Source of the DNA: Actinobacteria bacterium OV320
GTDB taxonomy: Bacteria; Actinomycetota; Actinomycetes; Streptomycetales; Streptomycetaceae
Direction: 5' to 3'
Assembly (NCBI GenBank): GCA_001298545.1
Contig: LJCX01000037.1
Span: forward strand, 1-64,000
DNA length: 64,000 nt
The position numbers and the translations under genes were made by a program. The number at the start of each line of letters is the position of its first letter. Position 1 is the first letter of the stretch. Shown here piece after piece: positions 63,142-64,000 of the stretch. The notes under the pieces are model-generated. The model had not been told where the DNA came from. It made no database searches and saw only the letters and a list, made by a program, of their open reading frames with translations.

Positions 63142-63185
63142 CGACACCGCCGCCCGGGTCTTCCCAGACCCGGGCGGCGGTGTCG
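63142..63185. terminator. Strong hairpin after the second M4 gene
   Basis: CGACACCGCCGCCCGGGTCT (63142-63161) pairs perfectly with 63166-63185 over a TCCC loop. It lies between convergent genes. Confidence 0.88.
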
Positions 63186-63242
63186 TCCGCGCGGGTCCGG
63201 GGACCACGCCGGCCCGGCGCGGCATGCCGCCCGGCGCAACGG

Positions 63243-63767
63243 TCAGGCGGTGCGGCAGAGCGTCGCCGGGTTGATGGGTGCCGCGGCGCGGACCACCGGC
63301 GCGTGCACGGGATGCGCGGTGCGTCCGGTGGCCACGGCCTGCGAGCGGCTGCGTGCGAAGACGACGAGACGCAGCACCGCGAACCGTGCGGCACCGGCGA
63401 GTGCGGAGGCGGACAGGTAGACGGCCTGCTCGAGCACCGTGCCGGGTGCCGCGACCAGCTGCTGCAGGATGAGCATCGCCACGCAGGTCACCGCATAGGC
63501 GGCTGCCGCGGACCCGGCCGACTGCGCATGCTGCCGCCAGGTCGCGCGCCCGCCGGTACCGAAGGTGAAGCGGGCGTGCAGCTCGGTGGCGAGGAGCGTG
63601 GAGGCCACGGTGATCAGGGCGTTGGCCAGGATCCAGGGAATCCAGGAGGCCAGGGCCGCCACGGCGAAGCTGGAAGCGACCCCTACTCCGCCGCCGCAGA
63701 GTACGAAGCGGGCGAAAGAACTGACGGCGCCGGGTGACGCCTGCCGTAGGCCCTGTGCTGTCTCCAT
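63243..63767 (-). CDS. GtrA-like membrane protein
   Basis: A 174-residue protein with four membrane helices (FARFVLCGGGVGVASSFAVA; LANALITVASTLLATELHAR; SAAAAYAVTCVAMLILQQLV; AVYLSASALAGAARFAVLRL), matching GtrA, which moves polyprenol-linked sugars across the membrane or assists cell-wall glycosylation. A C-terminal basic/Ala-rich tail is extra. ATG 63767 follows AGGGGGCGG. Upstream is a region with repeated GTTGCAAT motifs. Confidence 0.8.
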   Translation of the reverse strand: METAQGLRQASPGAVSSFARFVLCGGGVGVASSFAVAALASWIPWILANALITVASTLLATELHARFTFGTGGRATWRQHAQSAGSAAAAYAVTCVAMLILQQLVAAPGTVLEQAVYLSASALAGAARFAVLRLVVFARSRSQAVATGRTAHPVHAPVVRAAAPINPATLCRTA

Positions 63768-63858
63768 GATCCGCCCCCTGGAATCGCCCCTTCGCGAAAC
63801 GCGCGCCCCTCGACGTGCAAGGCTGCCGGCTCGCCGTTTCTTGTTGTGGAAACGCTAC

Positions 63859-63981
63859 GTTGCATTCACATGGCGAGCAACGAGTTAATTGCGCTGCTTC
63901 CGTATAACACCAGGTGATAGCGGTGAAATCGTTGCAATGGCTTCAGCGTTAATGCAACAAACACCTCGCACTCGTTGCAAT
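63859..63981. promoter_or_regulatory. Repeated GTTGCA(A/T)T motifs upstream of the GtrA gene
   Basis: GTTGCATT at 63859-63866, GTTGCAAT at 63931-63938, the inverted form AATGCAAC at 63951-63958 and GTTGCAAT again at 63974-63981. The 63840-64000 stretch is notably less GC-rich than its surroundings. Likely regulator-binding sites; the gene to the right is outside the window. Confidence 0.5.
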
Positions 63982-64000
63982 GAATCGGAAGTGAAGGCTA

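Overview
The window is very GC-rich with strong third-position GC bias, GTG and TTG starts, dense short operons with 4-nt ATGA/GTGA overlaps, and families typical of the genus (DUF5133, a conservon with a CYP157/CYP154 pair, a SigB/SigF-type sigma factor, GlgE/GlgX). It is almost certainly a Streptomyces chromosome segment. I see no phage genes, transposases, tRNA, rRNA or CRISPR array.

Layout. 1-4.1 kb: glycogen/alpha-glucan metabolism (glgE partial, a DUF5133 protein, an ATP-binding regulator, glgX). 4.1-10.4 kb: VOC protein, stress-type sigma factor, a MarR gene broken by a homopolymer-rich block plus its ABC exporter, and a second-type hemC. 10.5-16.1 kb: GNAT enzyme, a secreted NPP1-like protein, ATP-dependent DNA ligase, a histidine kinase whose response regulator is destroyed, and a zinc alcohol dehydrogenase. 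16.4-20.3 kb: MarR regulator with a four-copy operator array, MFS exporter, AraC regulator, DoxX-like protein and peroxiredoxin. 20.4-31.1 kb: SpoIIE-type phosphatase, aldo/keto reductase, a frameshifted TauD-type dioxygenase, three flavin-dependent (LLM) oxidoreductases, a metallophosphoesterase and an MHYT membrane sensor. Two of the LLM genes follow a Cys-containing leader peptide and hairpin, which suggests sulfur-responsive attenuation. 31.4-38 kb: methyltransferase, secreted M4 protease, secreted GH64 glucanase under a CebR-like palindrome, dienelactone hydrolase and a YciO/Sua5 protein.

38.2-45.1 kb: a PucR-like regulator converges on a six-gene conservon, cvnA-cvnB-cvnC-cvnD-CYP157-CYP154, all translationally overlapped. 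This is a bacterial G-protein-like membrane signalling unit with two P450s, one of which lacks the EXXR motif. 45.1-49.7 kb: gene remnants, small proteins, a Tat-type DUF3500 lipoprotein, an ArsR regulator and a stand-alone roadblock protein. 49.8-56.6 kb: a glycan-uptake operon (two permeases, lipoprotein binding protein, LacI regulator, DUF2264 protein) with a palindromic operator lying between the -35 and -10 of its promoter and a second site just inside the first gene. 56.7-64 kb: flavodoxin-like protein, secreted/lipoproteins, a CASTOR/POLLUX-like channel, a second M4 protease with a P-domain, and a GtrA protein with a repeat-rich upstream region.

Sequence quality matters here: runs of up to 19 C and 15 G in the first MarR gene and a one-base G-run frameshift in the dioxygenase look like assembly or sequencing faults and should be checked before biological conclusions are drawn.
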